Origin: an uncultured Oscillospiraceae bacterium
GTDB taxonomy: Bacteria; Bacillota; Clostridia; Oscillospirales; Oscillospiraceae
Reading direction: 5' to 3'
DNA: 64,000 nucleotides
Assembly: GCA_944387035.1 (NCBI GenBank)
Contig: CALXDJ010000001.1
Coordinates: 143,988 to 207,987 of the forward strand
The translations under genes and the position numbers were made by a program. Under the pieces are notes generated by a model. The model did no database searches. It was not told the origin of the DNA and was given only the letters and a program-made list of their open reading frames with translations. Below are positions 52,410 through 61,336 of this stretch, piece by piece (position 1 is the first letter of the stretch; every line of letters starts with the position of its first letter).

Positions 52410-54296
52410 TTAGGCCTTCTTCTTGCCGCCCATGCAGACATAGGCCAGAGAGCCCAGCAGAGCCAGGAACAGCACAATGCTGCCGATGCTGCCCAGGTTC
52501 ACAATCCCGGAGCAGTCGATGTTGAGCTTGGCTGCGGCAACGCCCGCCAGAATCACGCCCATCAGGCCTTCGCCTGCAATCAGGCCGGAAGTGTACAGCA
52601 CGCCGCGGTCCACACCAGCCCGACGCTCCTCCTCGGAGACGTTCTTGCGCCGCTCCATGAACCAGCGGACCACACCGCCGGCCATGATGCCGGCGCTGAG
52701 GCTGAAGGGCAGGTACATACCCACGGCAAAGGGCATCACCTGAATGCCCACAATCTCCGCCACGATGGCAACACCTACACCGGTGAGGATCAGAGCCCAG
52801 GGCAGCTGGGCATTCATGATGCCTTCCACCAGCATCTTCATCATGGTAGCCTGGGGAGCGGGGATCTCACTGCCGCCGAACTCCCAGGCGGCATTCATCA
52901 GATAAAGCACGAAGCCGATGACGGCAGCGGAGGCCACCACACCGATGATCTCGCCGATCTGCTGCTTCTTGGGGGTTGCACCCAGAATGAAGCCGGTCTT
53001 GAGGTCCTGAGAGCAGTCGCCGGCGATAGCTGCGATGACGCAGATGATACCGCCGATGCAGATGGCACCGGTCATGCCCACCGTACCGGTGGTTCCAGTA
53101 ACCTTCAGGAGAATCGTGGTGATGATGATGGTGGCAATGGCCATACCGGACACCGGGTTATTGGAGGAGCCGATCAGGCCCACCATCCGGGAGGACACGG
53201 TGGCAAAGAAGAAGCCGAAGACCACCACAATCACGGCACCCAGCAGGTTCACCGGGAAAGCGGGCAGCAGCCAGATGGCCACCGCGATGACCACCATGGC
53301 CACCAGCAGCACCGGCATGGGGATATCCTGCTCAGTCCGCAGCGCGGAAGCCTTACCGGCGCTCTTCATGCCCTGCATGGCCTGCTTGAAGGTCCGCACG
53401 ATCAGGGGGAAGCTCTTGATCAGGCTGATGATACCGCCCGTCGCCACAGCACCGGCGCCGATGTACTTGACATAGGTGCCCCACAGATCGGAGGGTGCCA
53501 GGGTGCTGATGGGATCCGTGCCCGGGAACACAACGGCGTCGCCGCCGAAGAGCGCGATCAGGGGCATAATCACAAACCAGCTCAGGGTACCGCCGGCAAA
53601 CATGAAGCTGGAGATCTTGGGGCCGCAGATATAGCCCACACCCGCCAGAGCGGGCAGCACCTGGATGCCGATGGAGGAACCCTTGTAGAAAGCAATGTCG
53701 TGGCCGATCTCGCTGGGGAAAATCTTGAGGCCATCGCTGACAAACTTATAGAACGCTGCCAGGCCCAGGCCGGAGAACACCACGCCGGCCTTGCTGCCGC
53801 CTTCTTCGCCGGCCAGCAGCACCTCAGCGCAAGCAGTGCCCTCGGGGAAGGGCAGCACGCCGTGCTCCTCCACGATCAGAGCCTGACGCAGGGGCACCAT
53901 GAAGATGACACCCAGAACGCCGCCCACCAGGGCCACCAGGCCCAGAGTCACCACGCTGGGCATGCTGATGACGCCTTCCTTGGCCCACAGGAACAGAGCC
54001 GGCAGGGTGAAGATGGCGCCTGCCGCCACAGATTCACCGGCGGAGCCGATGGTCTGCACCAGGTTGTTCTCCAAAATGGAGTCCCGGCGCAGAATAATAC
54101 GGATGATTGCCATGGAAATCACGGCCGCGGGGATGGATGCAGAGATGGTCATACCCACCTTCAGTCCCAGATAGGCATTGGCCGCACCGAACACGATGGC
54201 CAGAATGATGCCGATCAGGACGGACGTCACCGTAAATTCCGGAACCACACGGTCTGCGGGAATGTACGGCTTAAAGTCGCTGTTCTTTTTGGACAT
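52410..54296 (-). CDS. OPT-family oligopeptide transporter
   Basis: 628 residues with about 14-16 helices. VPEFTVTSVLIGIILAIVFGAANAYLGLKVGMTISASIPAAV at the start, GSAGESVAAGAIFT and PEGTACAEVLLAGEEGG are typical of the bacterial OPT (oligopeptide/metal-complex) family. These import short peptides or, in the YSL branch, metal chelates; the bacterial substrates are poorly known. The ATG at 54296 was chosen over one 65 codons earlier because the longer start adds a Lys/Thr-rich stretch foreign to the family, though its AAAGGGA site is weak and distant. It is monocistronic. Confidence 0.88.
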   Translation of the reverse strand: MSKKNSDFKPYIPADRVVPEFTVTSVLIGIILAIVFGAANAYLGLKVGMTISASIPAAVISMAIIRIILRRDSILENNLVQTIGSAGESVAAGAIFTLPALFLWAKEGVISMPSVVTLGLVALVGGVLGVIFMVPLRQALIVEEHGVLPFPEGTACAEVLLAGEEGGSKAGVVFSGLGLAAFYKFVSDGLKIFPSEIGHDIAFYKGSSIGIQVLPALAGVGYICGPKISSFMFAGGTLSWFVIMPLIALFGGDAVVFPGTDPISTLAPSDLWGTYVKYIGAGAVATGGIISLIKSFPLIVRTFKQAMQGMKSAGKASALRTEQDIPMPVLLVAMVVIAVAIWLLPAFPVNLLGAVIVVVFGFFFATVSSRMVGLIGSSNNPVSGMAIATIIITTILLKVTGTTGTVGMTGAICIGGIICVIAAIAGDCSQDLKTGFILGATPKKQQIGEIIGVVASAAVIGFVLYLMNAAWEFGGSEIPAPQATMMKMLVEGIMNAQLPWALILTGVGVAIVAEIVGIQVMPFAVGMYLPFSLSAGIMAGGVVRWFMERRKNVSEEERRAGVDRGVLYTSGLIAGEGLMGVILAGVAAAKLNIDCSGIVNLGSIGSIVLFLALLGSLAYVCMGGKKKA

Positions 54297-54368
54297 TCCA
54301 ATAAATCCCTTTCTCTTTTTTCTGCTTTTTGACGTATTTTTGTCAAACAGCGTGCATATTTTATCAGT

Positions 54369-54382
54369 TTTTAACGTTAAAA
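54369..54382. repeat. palindrome in the OPT gene upstream region
   Basis: TTTTAACGTTAAAA is a perfect 14-bp palindrome about 75 bases before the OPT start codon, in the AT-rich 176-base gap to the LysR gene. It could be a regulator site; no clear promoter pair was placed around it. Confidence 0.4.
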
Positions 54383-54472
54383 GAAAGGGTATGGACAAAA
54401 AACGTTCATATTTATGCTTTTTGCACAAATCTCCCGTGTTCATTTTATCGATTTTAACCCCATTTTTCGTGC

Positions 54473-55432
54473 CTATCTGCAACCATCGCACAGATTTCCC
54501 CGCATATGTCTTTCTTGTGCAGCTTTTGTCTCTCCATCAGAAACATAGAAGGTTTGGGCAAACTCCAGAAACTGGCGAACGGAATCCGACAGGAAATCGT
54601 TTTTCCGCACTGCCAGATAGAGCAGCCGGTCCACCTGCGCGCCAGGAAGCGGAAAGGTCAGCAGCCGTCCGTCCCGCCGGAAATTTTCCGCTGCCTTGGC
54701 AGAAATCACGGAGATACCCAAGCCGCCTGCCACCAGATTTTTAATCGATTCTTGGTCATTGAGCCGGGCCGTGACATGCAGATCCTCTTCCCGGACGCCC
54801 ATCTCCTCAAAATATGCCTGGGCACATTTCTTGCTGCCGCTCCCCTGCTCCCGCAGAAGAATGGATTCGGCCACAATTTCCTCCAGCGTGATGCCGCCCC
54901 GATCCCGTATCCGGCAAAAATGCGGGGTCACCGGCGTGATGAGCACCATGGAATCCCGGTAAAAGGGGATATATTCCACGGATGGCTCCTGTCCCTGGAA
55001 TCCCACCAGTCCCACTTCAAAGCTGCCTCGGAGCAGCCCGTCAATGACGCCCTGGCTGTCACTTTGATGGATGTCAAAGCGAATCTCCGGCTGACGGCGG
55101 CGATACGCCGGCAAAAGCTCCGGCAAAATGTAGGCGGAGGGAATTGTGGACGCCCCCAGATGCACCACCTGCTCCTCCTGCTTGGCCCACCGCTCTGTCA
55201 GGCGGTTGCGCAGCGTCAGCATCCCGCAGGCACACTCATACAGCTCCCGGCCGCGGGGCGTCACCTGGATGCTTTTTGTAGTCCGGATAATCAGTTGGGA
55301 ATGCAGCTCTTCTTCCAGCGCCCGGACATGGGCGCTGACCGTAGGCTGGGAGATGAACAGCTTCTCCGCCGCCCGGGTAAAGCTCTCGCACTCCACCACC
55401 GCCGCAAAGGACTCCAGCTGTTTCAATTCCAT
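54473..55432 (-). CDS. LysR-family regulator of the selenium cluster
   Basis: 319 residues: N-terminal helix-turn-helix ([40 protein letters not shown]) and a C-terminal periplasmic-binding-protein-like effector domain ([20 protein letters not shown]). The ATG at 55432 has GGAGGGCAGAGCGTC upstream; it overlaps the desulfurase gene by ten bases and is probably the last gene of that transcript. It likely controls the selenium genes; the effector may be a selenium or sulfur compound. Confidence 0.9.
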   Translation of the reverse strand: MELKQLESFAAVVECESFTRAAEKLFISQPTVSAHVRALEEELHSQLIIRTTKSIQVTPRGRELYECACGMLTLRNRLTERWAKQEEQVVHLGASTIPSAYILPELLPAYRRRQPEIRFDIHQSDSQGVIDGLLRGSFEVGLVGFQGQEPSVEYIPFYRDSMVLITPVTPHFCRIRDRGGITLEEIVAESILLREQGSGSKKCAQAYFEEMGVREEDLHVTARLNDQESIKNLVAGGLGISVISAKAAENFRRDGRLLTFPLPGAQVDRLLYLAVRKNDFLSDSVRQFLEFAQTFYVSDGETKAAQERHMRGNLCDGCR

Positions 55433-56598
55433 GACGCTCTGCCCTCCAGCTCCCGCAGAGCCTCCAAGGCCCGTTCCACTTCCCCTTCCGTATTCCACCA
55501 ACCAAAGGAAAACCGGATGGTCCCTGTAGGGTACGTCCCCAGGGTCTGGTGGGCCGACGGCGCGCAGTGCAGTCCCACCCGGGTCATGATGCCGTAGTCT
55601 GTGTCCAATGCATCGGCCACCTGAGCCGGATCGGCAAAGGCAGTCTGAATGGACACCACCCCGGTCCGTCCGCTGATCTCTCGCCGCCCTGCCACAGGGA
55701 GGCGCTCTCCCGTCGGGTCCAGCTCCGCCAGGCCCGTCAAAAACCGCTCCGTCAGGGCCAGCTCATGGGCACGAATCCGGTCCATCCCCGTCTCCTGCAG
55801 CCAGGCAAGGCCAGCCCTCAGTCCCAGGATTCCCGGCAGATTCAGTGTTCCTGCCTCGAAGCGGTCCGGCAGGAACGACGGCATCTGTTCCGTATGACTG
55901 AGACTGCCGGTCCCGCCGGCAATCAGCGGCTCAATCTGGGACGCCAGATCCGGTCCCAGTACAAATCCGCCGATGCCCTGGGGACCCAGCAGCCCCTTAT
56001 GTCCTGTGAAGGCCACAGCGTCAATGCCCATGGTCTCCATATCGATGGGCCACACCCCCGCAGTCTGGGCACTGTCCACAAAAAACCGCAATCCGTGGGT
56101 CCGGCAAAAGGCCCCCACCTCCGCAATGGGCAGCAGCGTCCCGCAGACATTGCTGGCATGGGTCATCACCACCGCCCGGGTCGTTTCCTCCAAACAGGTC
56201 TCCAGGGCCGCCGGATCCAACGTTCCGTCCCGGCGGCAGGGCACCCGGGTAAACCGGACGCCGTGGGCCTCCAGCTGCCGCAGGGGGCGCATCACCGCGT
56301 TGTGTTCCATGGAGGAAACCAGCACATGGTCTCCCGGGTGCAAAAAGCCCTTGAGCAGCACATTGAGGCTCTCCGTCACATTCCGGGTAAAAATCACATC
56401 CTTGACACCCGGCCCCCCAAAGAGGTCACTGAGCGCCTGACGGGTCTCATAGACCTGCTCTTCCGTTTCATAGGCCTTCTGGTAGCTTCCCCGGTTGATA
56501 TTGCAGCCGCCCTCCGTCAAATAGCGGTATACCGCCTCCGCTACCGCAGGCGGTTTGGGAAACGTGGTGCTGGCATTGTCAAAATAGATCCGCTCCAC
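55423..56598 (-). CDS. cysteine desulfurase-family PLP enzyme (selenium/sulfur mobilisation)
   Basis: 391 residues from a GTG start with AAAGGAGG upstream. [15 protein letters not shown] at the start and DSAQTAG then [10 protein letters not shown] (PLP-binding Lys) give the fold-type I aminotransferase class V; the C-terminal [20 protein letters not shown] contains the catalytic Cys and is the mark of the EF2568-like group (TIGR01977). It liberates sulfur or selenium from cysteine or selenocysteine for the selenium cofactor. It is divergent from the transporter and shares an intergenic promoter region. Confidence 0.9.
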   Translation of the reverse strand: MERIYFDNASTTFPKPPAVAEAVYRYLTEGGCNINRGSYQKAYETEEQVYETRQALSDLFGGPGVKDVIFTRNVTESLNVLLKGFLHPGDHVLVSSMEHNAVMRPLRQLEAHGVRFTRVPCRRDGTLDPAALETCLEETTRAVVMTHASNVCGTLLPIAEVGAFCRTHGLRFFVDSAQTAGVWPIDMETMGIDAVAFTGHKGLLGPQGIGGFVLGPDLASQIEPLIAGGTGSLSHTEQMPSFLPDRFEAGTLNLPGILGLRAGLAWLQETGMDRIRAHELALTERFLTGLAELDPTGERLPVAGRREISGRTGVVSIQTAFADPAQVADALDTDYGIMTRVGLHCAPSAHQTLGTYPTGTIRFSFGWWNTEGEVERALEALRELEGRASWN

Positions 56599-56640
56599 TT
56601 TTTGCCCTCCTTTGGAATGGAATCCTATATACTCAGATTG

Positions 56641-56669
56641 ATTATACGCCAAATTTATTGGAATTTCAA
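56641..56669 (-). promoter_or_regulatory. promoter of the cysteine desulfurase-like gene
   Basis: TTGAAA (56669-56664), a 17-base spacer and a perfect TATAAT (56646-56641) on the minus strand. Confidence 0.72.
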
Positions 56670-56700
56670 ATAAGTTAAGAGGGCTGATAAATAATTGCAA

Positions 56701-56730
56701 TTGGACAGGATTTTCCCGTCATGGTATGCT
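56701..56730 (+). promoter_or_regulatory. promoter of the yedE-selD operon
   Basis: TTGGAC at 56701-56706, an 18-base spacer and TATGCT at 56725-56730, about 30 bases before the start codon and back-to-back with the desulfurase promoter. Confidence 0.5.
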
Positions 56731-56760
56731 GAGAATGAAATGGAAAGGAGCGGATTTGAA

Positions 56761-57849
56761 GTGACTCTTCGACACGAGAAAGCGATAATTATCGCAGCAG
56801 GGTGCATCATCGGCGCCCTGGCCTCCCTGTTGGTCTACTTGGGGAACCCTTCCAACATGGGCTTTTGTATCGCCTGCTTCCTGCGGGACATCTCCGGCGC
56901 TCTGGGACTGCATTCGGCTGCCAATGTCCAGTATATCCGGCCGGAGATCATCGGCCTGGTGCTGGGCAGCTTCCTTCTGGCCGTGTTTCGGAAGGAGTTT
57001 GGCGCCAAGGGCGGCAGTTCCCCGCTGACACGGTTTGTCCTGGGCATGTTCGTCATGGTCGGCTGCCTGATGTTTTTAGGTTGCCCCTTCCGGATGATCC
57101 TGCGGCTGGCCGGCGGTGATTGGAATGCCCTCTTTGGTCTGGCCGGGTTTGTATGCGGCATTCTGGTGGGCGTGTTCTTCCTCAACCGCGGCTACTCCCT
57201 CCACCGCAGCTACCGTTTGCCCCGGACGGAGGGCGTGCTCTTCCCCGCACTGATGGCTGCGCTGCTGGTACTGCTGTTGGGCGCTCCCGCCCTGCTGCGC
57301 TTTACGGAAGCCGGCGGCGGCCCGGGGGCCCAGCATGCCGCCGTGATCGTAAGTCTGGCGGCCGGTTTGGCCGTAGGCGCTCTGGCTCAGTACACCCGCC
57401 TTTGCATGGTAGGCGGCATCCGGGACATGATCCTGTTCCGGGAATCCAAACTGCTGCTGGGCTTTGCGGCCGTCTTTGCCAGCGCTCTGGTGTGCAACCT
57501 GATTCTCACCGCCGTGACCGCGGGTACATACTTCAATCCGGGCTTCACCGGCCAGGCCGTGGCCCATACCGACGGCATATGGAACTTCCTGGGCATGCTG
57601 CTGGCAGGCTACGGCTGCGTGCTGCTGGGCGGCTGCCCCCTGCGGCAGCTGGTGCTCTCCGGTGAGGGCAACACAGACAGCGCCATCACCGTGCTGGGAC
57701 TGATGGCCGGTGCCGCCATGGCCCACAACTTCGGCCTGGCCTCCAGCGGCGAAGGCCCCACCGCCAACGGCAAGATTGCCGTGGTCATCGGCCTGGTGGT
57801 CGTGACCGCCATCGCCTGCCTGGGAACCTTTGGAACGAAACGGAAGTAA
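56761..57849 (+). CDS. YedE-family selenium-metabolism membrane protein
   Basis: 362 residues, about ten helices. The Cys-containing SNMGFCIACFLRDISG and FLGCPFRMILRLAGGDWNALFG in the first half, and RLCMVGGIRDM and LGGCPLRQLVLSGEGN in the second, are repeats typical of YeeE/YedE thiosulfate- or selenium-type transporters. The family member TIGR04112 is tied to orphan SelD clusters. The GTG at 56761 is ten bases after GGAG. It probably moves a selenium species across the membrane. Confidence 0.9.
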   Translation: MTLRHEKAIIIAAGCIIGALASLLVYLGNPSNMGFCIACFLRDISGALGLHSAANVQYIRPEIIGLVLGSFLLAVFRKEFGAKGGSSPLTRFVLGMFVMVGCLMFLGCPFRMILRLAGGDWNALFGLAGFVCGILVGVFFLNRGYSLHRSYRLPRTEGVLFPALMAALLVLLLGAPALLRFTEAGGGPGAQHAAVIVSLAAGLAVGALAQYTRLCMVGGIRDMILFRESKLLLGFAAVFASALVCNLILTAVTAGTYFNPGFTGQAVAHTDGIWNFLGMLLAGYGCVLLGGCPLRQLVLSGEGNTDSAITVLGLMAGAAMAHNFGLASSGEGPTANGKIAVVIGLVVVTAIACLGTFGTKRK

Positions 57850-57862
57850 GGAGGAACACAGC

Positions 57863-58069
57863 ATGAAGATCATCGATGCCCGGGGCCTGTCCTGTCCGGA
57901 ACCGGTCATTCTCCTGCGTCAGGAGATGGCCTCCGGTGAACACGCCTATCAGATCCTGGTGGATAACCACGCCTCCAAGGAAAATACCGCCCGCTATGCC
58001 GAGCACCAGGGCTATCACGTCCAGGTGGAAGAGCAGGATGGCGAGTACACGCTCACCTTTACCAAATGA
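57863..58069 (+). CDS. TusA-like sulfur/selenium carrier (YedF N-domain)
   Basis: 68 residues, TusA fold: DARGLSCPEPVILLRQEM with the conserved CPxP Cys that carries persulfide or perselenide. YedF of other orphan-SelD clusters is about 200 residues with an extra C-terminal domain that is missing here; only the TusA part is encoded, and the next gene may supply the rest of the function. AAGGAGGAACACAGC precedes the ATG. Confidence 0.88.
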   Translation: MKIIDARGLSCPEPVILLRQEMASGEHAYQILVDNHASKENTARYAEHQGYHVQVEEQDGEYTLTFTK

Positions 58070-58305
58070 CATACATTGCAACGTTTTACTCCCACTTTGG
58101 CGCCATCCGCTGCAAGAAGCTCTGTGAAGCCCAGGGCCTTTCCGCCCGGGCTATGCCGGTACCCCGGAATCTGAGCAGCAGCTGCGGCACCTGTGTGCGC
58201 TGGGAAGGGGACATTCCCGCCGCCATGCCCACAGAAGAGACGGAGCAGATCGTCCGCGTGACCCCCTCGGGCTATGAGACGGTCTATCAGGCGGAGGACA
58301 GCTGA
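58066..58305 (+). CDS. DUF3343 (putative Se/S carrier) protein
   Basis: 79 residues. The family pattern is FYSHFGAIRCKKLCEAQGL followed by MPVPRNLSSSCGTCVRW; the latter Cys pair is invariant and suggests it carries sulfur or selenium. It begins with ATGA overlapping the TusA-like gene. Strongly associated with orphan SelD clusters. Confidence 0.9.
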   Translation: MTYIATFYSHFGAIRCKKLCEAQGLSARAMPVPRNLSSSCGTCVRWEGDIPAAMPTEETEQIVRVTPSGYETVYQAEDS

Positions 58306-58324
58306 AGGCAAAGGAGGCACACAA

Positions 58325-59362
58325 ATGGAAACCCAGGTAAAACTCACCAAGCTGGCCAGCTGCGCCGGATGCGGTGCAAAAGTCGGTGCCGGCACCCTGG
58401 CCGCCATGCTGGAAGGCTTTCACACTCATACGGATCCCCGTCTGATCGTGGGATACGACAAAAGCGATGACGCCTGCGTCTATGTGGTAGACCCGCAGAC
58501 CGCTCTGGTCCAGACCACAGACTTCTTCCCGCCCATTGTGGACGATCCCTTCTTATATGGACAGATTGCCGCTGCCAACGCCCTGAGCGACGTGTATGCC
58601 ATGGGCGGTGAACCCAAGCTGGCGCTGAACATTCTCTGTCTGCCGGAAAAAATGGACGCCAGCACCGTTCAGGAGCTGCTGCGGGGTGGTTACGAGAAGG
58701 TCTATGAGGCGGGGGCCATCATTGCAGGCGGACACACCATCCACGGCGCCGAACCCATTTACGGCCTGGCCGTCACCGGCTTTGTCCATCCGGACAAAGT
58801 GCTCACCAACAGCGGTGCCCAGCCGGGAGATGCGTTGCTGCTCACCAAGCCTTTGGGCATCGGCGTCTTGACCACCGCTGCCAAGGCGGATCTGGTCCCG
58901 GAGGAGGTTCTAAGCCGGATCTATCGCCAGATGGCCGCATTGAACAAAGCCGCGCGGGACATCATGGTCCGCTATCCGGTGCACAGCTGCACGGATGTTA
59001 CCGGTTTCGGCCTGCTGGGCCACAGCTTTGAGATGGCCCAGGGCAGCGGCTGCACCATCCATTTGACGGCAGATCAGGTCCCCTATCATCCGGAAGCGCT
59101 GGAGCTGGCGGATATGGGATTCCTGCCCGCCGGAGCCTACCGCAACCGCTCCTACGCCGAAACAGGCGTTACCTGCCGCCGAGACATCCCCCGCCCTCTG
59201 ATGGACCTGTTTTTTGATCCCCAGACCAGCGGCGGCCTGCTGATTGCCCTGCCGGAGGCGGCAGCCCGGGCGTGTCTTGCCCAGCTGCAGGATACCATTC
59301 CCTCCGCTGCCTGCATCGGCTATGTCACCGCACGGGAGGACAACTGGATTGTGCTGGAATGA
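58325..59362 (+). CDS. selD: selenide, water dikinase
   Basis: 345 residues. ATG at 58325 follows AAAGGAGGCACACAA. The N-terminal CAGCGAKVG carries catalytic Cys16 (Sec in some bacteria) and Lys19; VGYDKSDDACVY and GGHTIHGAEP form the ATP/metal site. It makes selenophosphate from selenide and ATP. No selA/selB or Sec tRNA is seen, and the neighbours are those of orphan-SelD loci, which are linked to selenium-dependent molybdenum hydroxylases rather than selenoproteins. Confidence 0.95.
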   Translation: METQVKLTKLASCAGCGAKVGAGTLAAMLEGFHTHTDPRLIVGYDKSDDACVYVVDPQTALVQTTDFFPPIVDDPFLYGQIAAANALSDVYAMGGEPKLALNILCLPEKMDASTVQELLRGGYEKVYEAGAIIAGGHTIHGAEPIYGLAVTGFVHPDKVLTNSGAQPGDALLLTKPLGIGVLTTAAKADLVPEEVLSRIYRQMAALNKAARDIMVRYPVHSCTDVTGFGLLGHSFEMAQGSGCTIHLTADQVPYHPEALELADMGFLPAGAYRNRSYAETGVTCRRDIPRPLMDLFFDPQTSGGLLIALPEAAARACLAQLQDTIPSAACIGYVTAREDNWIVLE

Positions 59363-59394
59363 CCCTCCGGGGAAACGTTCGCCGATACAGCAAA

Positions 59395-59434
59395 GCGCGC
59401 CGCTCCTTTCGGAGCGGCGCGCATCGGTTTTTTG
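59395..59434 (+). terminator. terminator of the yedE-selD operon
   Basis: A 12-bp perfect stem (59395-59406 with 59411-59422, loop of four) followed by ATCGGTTTTTTG on the plus strand. Confidence 0.9.
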
Positions 59435-59438
59435 AGAA

Positions 59439-60461
59439 TTATCTCTGGACACGGCCGGAGGCATTTCCGCCGGCCAGGGACTCCACTTCCGCCACAGACA
59501 TGAGGTTGAAGTCATGCTCCACGCTGTGCTTGAGGCAGGATGCCGCCACAGCGAAATTGATGGCCTTCTGATCGTCGTAGTCGGAGAGCAGGGCATAAAT
59601 CAGGCCGCCGCCGAAGCTGTCGCCGCCGCCCACGCGGTCCACAATGTGCACCCGGTAGGTGGGAGAGAAGCAGGCCTTGCCGTCGCTGTAGAGCATACCG
59701 GCCCAATCGTTGTCGGAGGCGGAAATGCTGCCCCGGAGGGTGATGGCCACTTTCTTGAAGCCAAAGCGCTCCGTCAGCTGCCGGGCCACGCTGATGTAGC
59801 CCTGCTGATCGACCTTGCCGGCGTTGAGGTCCGTATTCTCGGCAGCAATGCCGAAGACGTCCTTGGCATCCTCTTCGTTGGCGATGCACACGTCTACGTA
59901 AGGCATCAGACCTGCCATGACCCGGCCGGCCTCTTCCCGGCTCCACAGCTTCTTGCGGTAGTTGAGGTCGCAGCTCACCTGCAGACCCATGGCCTTGGCC
60001 TGCTTGCAGGCCTCCAGGCAGATCTCGGGAAGGGCACCACCCAGAGCGGGGGTGATGCCGGTGAAGTGGAACCAGTCGGCACCCTCAAAGATCTTGGCCC
60101 AGTCGAAGTCTTCGGGCACGGCCTTGGCAATGGCGGAACCTGCCCGGTCGTAGATCACCTTGGAAGCTCTCTGAGAAGCGCCCTTCTCCACAAAATACAG
60201 GCCCAGGCGCTCCCCGCCCCGCACGATGGAACGGGTATCCACGCCAAAGCGGCGCAGCTCATTAACGGCGCACTGGCCGATCTCATGGGCGGGAAGTTTG
60301 GTAACGAATGCCGCGTCCATGCCATAGTTGGCCAGGGACACCGCCACGTTGGCCTCACCGCCGGCATAAGTTGCCTCAAACTTTTCCGCCTGGACAAACC
60401 GGAGATAGCCCTCCGGATTCAGGCGCATCATAATCTCACCAAAGGTAATGATTCGTTTCAT
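59439..60461 (-). CDS. kdgK: 2-dehydro-3-deoxygluconokinase (KDG kinase)
   Basis: 340 residues, PfkB fold with FGEIMMRLNPEG, GGEANVAVSLANYG and the ATP/base motif GGGDSFGGGLIYALL. With the aldolase gene 19 bases upstream it forms the last two steps of the Entner-Doudoroff-type degradation of hexuronates: KDG + ATP to KDPG, then KDPG to pyruvate and glyceraldehyde-3-phosphate. The ATG at 60461 follows AAAGGATTGGAACC. It is a paralogue of the kinase at 43842. Confidence 0.94.
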   Translation of the reverse strand: MKRIITFGEIMMRLNPEGYLRFVQAEKFEATYAGGEANVAVSLANYGMDAAFVTKLPAHEIGQCAVNELRRFGVDTRSIVRGGERLGLYFVEKGASQRASKVIYDRAGSAIAKAVPEDFDWAKIFEGADWFHFTGITPALGGALPEICLEACKQAKAMGLQVSCDLNYRKKLWSREEAGRVMAGLMPYVDVCIANEEDAKDVFGIAAENTDLNAGKVDQQGYISVARQLTERFGFKKVAITLRGSISASDNDWAGMLYSDGKACFSPTYRVHIVDRVGGGDSFGGGLIYALLSDYDDQKAINFAVAASCLKHSVEHDFNLMSVAEVESLAGGNASGRVQR

Positions 60462-60480
60462 GGTTCCAATCCTTTCTGAT

Positions 60481-61134
60481 TCAGGCATTTTTTACGGCGT
60501 CCAGCAGTTTGCGGGCCGTCTGCGTAATCTTGTCGTACTCCCCGGCTTCAATCCACTTCTTGTTGGCCAGATTGCCGCCCACACCGGCGCCAACCATACC
60601 CGCATGCAGGAAGTCCGCCACATTATCCTCATTGACTCCGCCCACAGCCAGCAGCTTCACATGGCTGATGGGCGCACGGATGGCCTTGACATAGGAGGTT
60701 CCCAGATTGCCCGCCGGGAACAGCTTCACAAAGTCCGCTCCGGCCAGATGGGCCGTCATAACCTCCGTAGGAGTCATGGCACCGGGCAGGGACACCAAGC
60801 CCAGCTCCCGGGTCCGATGGATCACGTCCACATTGACATCCGGAGAGATGATGTACTGTGCACCGGCAGATGCCGCCAGCTCCACCAGCTCCGTCGTAGT
60901 GACCGTTCCGGCACCCACCATCATCTTTCCCGCATAGGCCTCACCGATGGCCCGGATGGCCCCTGCCGTCGCCTGGAAAGATGCGGGATTCTTCTGATCA
61001 AAAGTAATCTCCATCAGCCGAATGCCGCCTTCATACAGGGCCTGTGCTACCTTCATGCACTCTTCAGCACCCACGCCGCGCACAATGGCGATGATCTTTT
61101 CCTCCAGAATCTTCGCAATGACCTCTTCGCGCAT
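60481..61134 (-). CDS. eda: 2-dehydro-3-deoxy-phosphogluconate aldolase
   Basis: 217 residues, class I aldolase TIM barrel: AIVRG, MEITFD with the catalytic Glu, GAGTVTT, and ADFVKLFPA with the Schiff-base Lys. It splits KDPG (or 4-hydroxy-2-oxoglutarate) into pyruvate and an aldehyde. The ATG at 61134 is preceded by AAAAAGGAGGAGCGTT. kdgK follows as its operon partner. Confidence 0.95.
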   Translation of the reverse strand: MREEVIAKILEEKIIAIVRGVGAEECMKVAQALYEGGIRLMEITFDQKNPASFQATAGAIRAIGEAYAGKMMVGAGTVTTTELVELAASAGAQYIISPDVNVDVIHRTRELGLVSLPGAMTPTEVMTAHLAGADFVKLFPAGNLGTSYVKAIRAPISHVKLLAVGGVNEDNVADFLHAGMVGAGVGGNLANKKWIEAGEYDKITQTARKLLDAVKNA

Positions 61135-61175
61135 AACGCTCCTCCTTTTTCATAATCTGAAAATATATATCAAAT

Positions 61176-61187
61176 TATGATATCATA
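61176..61187 (-). promoter_or_regulatory. operator palindrome of the eda-kdgK operon
   Basis: TATGATATCATA, a perfect 12-bp palindrome, lies just downstream of the -10 box at the expected start point. The neighbouring IclR gene is the likely binder, though a KdgR-type protein is not excluded. Confidence 0.6.
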
Positions 61188-61192
61188 CTCTA

Positions 61193-61221
61193 TTTATACA
61201 GCGTTTTGCATCCACTGTCAA
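61193..61221 (-). promoter_or_regulatory. promoter of the eda-kdgK operon
   Basis: TTGACA (61221-61216), a 17-base spacer and TATAAA (61198-61193) on the minus strand. Confidence 0.72.
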
Positions 61222-61269
61222 TTTTGGACCTTTCCAAATTTTATCCATATCTTCTGGGCAATTTGATGA

Positions 61270-61298
61270 TTGCAGGAACATTAAATCTATGCTATCCT
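61270..61298 (+). promoter_or_regulatory. promoter of the second iclR gene
   Basis: TTGCAG at 61270-61275, a 17-base spacer and TATCCT at 61293-61298, about 35 bases before the start codon. Confidence 0.5.
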
Positions 61299-61336
61299 AG
61301 CCAAAATATCACATCGTGAAAAAGGAGAGTCTGCTT

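Noticed and set aside
58325..59362. SelD as a selenoprotein with in-frame TGA
   Set aside because: The catalytic codon is TGC, so the enzyme is the Cys form; no in-frame TGA is involved.
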